A program made the position numbers and the translations under genes. Below, in pieces: positions 42,018 to 42,990 of a DNA stretch of 42,990 nt. The notes under the pieces were generated by a model. It searched no databases. It was not told where the DNA came from and saw only the letters and a list, made by a program, of their open reading frames with translations. Every line of letters starts with the position of its first letter. Within the stretch, counting starts at the first letter, position 1. Origin of the DNA: an uncultured Lachnospiraceae bacterium (GTDB taxonomy: Bacteria; Bacillota; Clostridia; Lachnospirales; Lachnospiraceae); the NCBI GenBank assembly GCA_910579495.1, contig CAJTVD010000001.1, positions 118,968 to 161,957 on the forward strand, read 5' to 3'.

Positions 42018-42990
42018 TTACAAATCTTTATCATCCATGTTTAAAAACTCAAATTCAAATTCATCGTCCTCCACCAGGAAATTCTGGGGCTTTCTGGCCA
42101 CCGGCTTCCTGGCAGGCTCTTTTTTCTCTGCCGCATGCAGCTCCTTCTCTCCCTTAGGCTTAGGCGGCGCTGCCTTCTCCTGGCTTCTTGCCGGACGCTC
42201 CTGGGGAGGCGGCGCAGTCTTTTTCTTCTTCACAGGTGCCGGTTCTTCCTCTTCTTCCTCCACCCGTTTTTTGGCTTTCTTCTTTACAGGTGCCGGTTCC
42301 GGCTCCGGTTCCTCCTCCTCTTCCTCGTCATAATCTTCATAGTAAAATTCCCTGAGCTTAAACAGGAGAACCGTCAGCACAATAAACAATATGACAATCA
42401 CAACCGCCAGGATAATGATAATAATCTTTCCCTTGGAAATCTGATCCTGCATTTTCTGGTTATTCTCATTGGCAACGTTCACCACATTCAGAAGGTCGCT
42501 TAATTTCTGCCTGTTGCTGTTTATATTGTCATAGAGATAGTATTCAAATTCCCCAGTATCATTCTGGGCATAAACGATCTCATAATCATTATGTTCCGCA
42601 GGAGGCTCTGAGGGCTGCTCCCCTTCTCCCCCTCCTTCAGGATTTTCTCCGCCTCCCTCCGGGTTCTCCCCTTCTCCCTCTTCTGGGTTCCCTTCCGGGT
42701 TTTCTCCCTCTGCCGGGGCTTCTCCCCCTTCATTAGCTGCGCCTAAGGTAATCAGGTCGGACCTCACATATCCTTCAACTGTTTTGTTATTGTAATTACA
42801 GGTCATCTGGTACCATTTATTCCCTGAGCTGTCGGTTGCCTCGCCAATCAGGGTAATGGTTGTGCCGCTGGGAAGTGATGCCACCGTATCATGCTTCGTG
42901 GAAGCGCCTGAACGTATTCTGGCATTGCTGTTGGATTTCACAGTAGCCTGCTGTTCACCAATAGCGGTGGGTACTGTATCCGCAGGCTTG
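42018..42990 (-). CDS. SH3-domain membrane protein with charged repeats (5' end beyond window)
   Basis: At least 323 aa are visible and the frame runs out of the window, so the N-terminus is missing. A bacterial SH3 domain (ARIRSGASTKHDTVASLPSG to GYVRSDLITL) is followed by a Gly/Glu/Pro-rich linker with ENPEGGGE repeats and a middle domain. One TM helix (IIIIILAVVIVILFIVLTVL) comes next, then a highly charged tail of acidic blocks and EPAPVKKK repeats. SH3b domains of this type usually bind cell-wall peptides, so the N-terminal part should face the wall and the tail the cytoplasm. The family name is unknown to me. Confidence 0.75.
   Translation of the reverse strand, partial: KPADTVPTAIGEQQATVKSNSNARIRSGASTKHDTVASLPSGTTITLIGEATDSSGNKWYQMTCNYNNKTVEGYVRSDLITLGAANEGGEAPAEGENPEGNPEEGEGENPEGGGENPEGGGEGEQPSEPPAEHNDYEIVYAQNDTGEFEYYLYDNINSNRQKLSDLLNVVNVANENNQKMQDQISKGKIIIIILAVVIVILFIVLTVLLFKLREFYYEDYDEEEEEEPEPEPAPVKKKAKKRVEEEEEEPAPVKKKKTAPPPQERPARSQEKAAPPKPKGEKELHAAEKKEPARKPVARKPQNFLVEDDEFEFEFLNMDDKDL

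Overview
The window looks like a chromosome segment of a Clostridia bacterium, most probably of the family Lachnospiraceae. Grounds: Gram-positive clostridial gene order (dgt-dnaG-rpoD-trmK), strong GGAGG ribosome sites, a single-chain PurL, and several families typical of Lachnospiraceae (a DUF4358-like lipoprotein beside MBOAT, DUF6320-like and DUF6508-like proteins). Species cannot be named from the sequence. Housekeeping parts are fairly GC-rich. The CRISPR region (about 17.6-27.2 kb) is clearly AT-richer, which suggests it was acquired.

Layout. 1-3.1 kb (minus strand): a cell-envelope acylation cassette (DUF4358-like lipoprotein, MBOAT acyltransferase, start of a membrane-anchored partner) preceded by a secreted trypsin-like protease. 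3.3-10.2 kb (minus): dGTPase, primase, the main sigma factor, TrmK and a TGS-nucleoside kinase in one tight run ending in RNase P RNA. 10.3-13.6 kb: an HSL-type esterase divergent from a condensation-like acyltransferase and a zinc-ribbon membrane protein. 13.6-17.6 kb: a small unknown gene, a MATE exporter with a palindromic operator, and a VanRS-like two-component system. 17.6-27.2 kb: a complete type I-C CRISPR-Cas locus on the minus strand (cas3, cas5c, cas8c, cas7, cas4, cas1, cas2, leader, 14-repeat array, terminator). 27.2-35.3 kb (minus): Rpn nuclease, purL, two aspartoacylase-fold proteins (one without zinc ligands), a TetR regulator and a DUF6508-like protein. 35.4-43 kb (minus): tRNA-Trp, an LCP cell-wall ligase, radA, a small conserved protein, clpC behind a GntR regulator, and part of an SH3-domain membrane protein.

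The most striking discovery is in the 200-bp gap between cas3 and cas5c. The plus strand there carries a lone type I-C repeat handle (24743-24755) followed by a 17-nt pseudo-spacer (24756-24772). The same 17 nt recur at 24626-24642, directly after a TTC, the type I-C PAM. They lie at the predicted transcription start of the cas5c-cas8c-cas7-cas4-cas1-cas2 operon. The only mismatch is at guide position 6, a base that type I Cascade flips out of pairing. The handle has its own divergent promoter and a small stem-loop before it, and a strong hairpin follows. It reads as a crRNA-like RNA (CreR type) that directs the system's own Cascade to repress, not cut, its operon promoter.

The CRISPR locus forms one coherent transcription unit. 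A hairpin plus U-tract lies after cas2 and before the leader. A second hairpin plus U8 tract lies beyond the leader-distal degenerate repeat, and both point in the minus direction. Other oddities are a 39-bp hairpin repeat found twice, each time downstream of a stable RNA gene, and a decayed aminotransferase-like gene beside the array.
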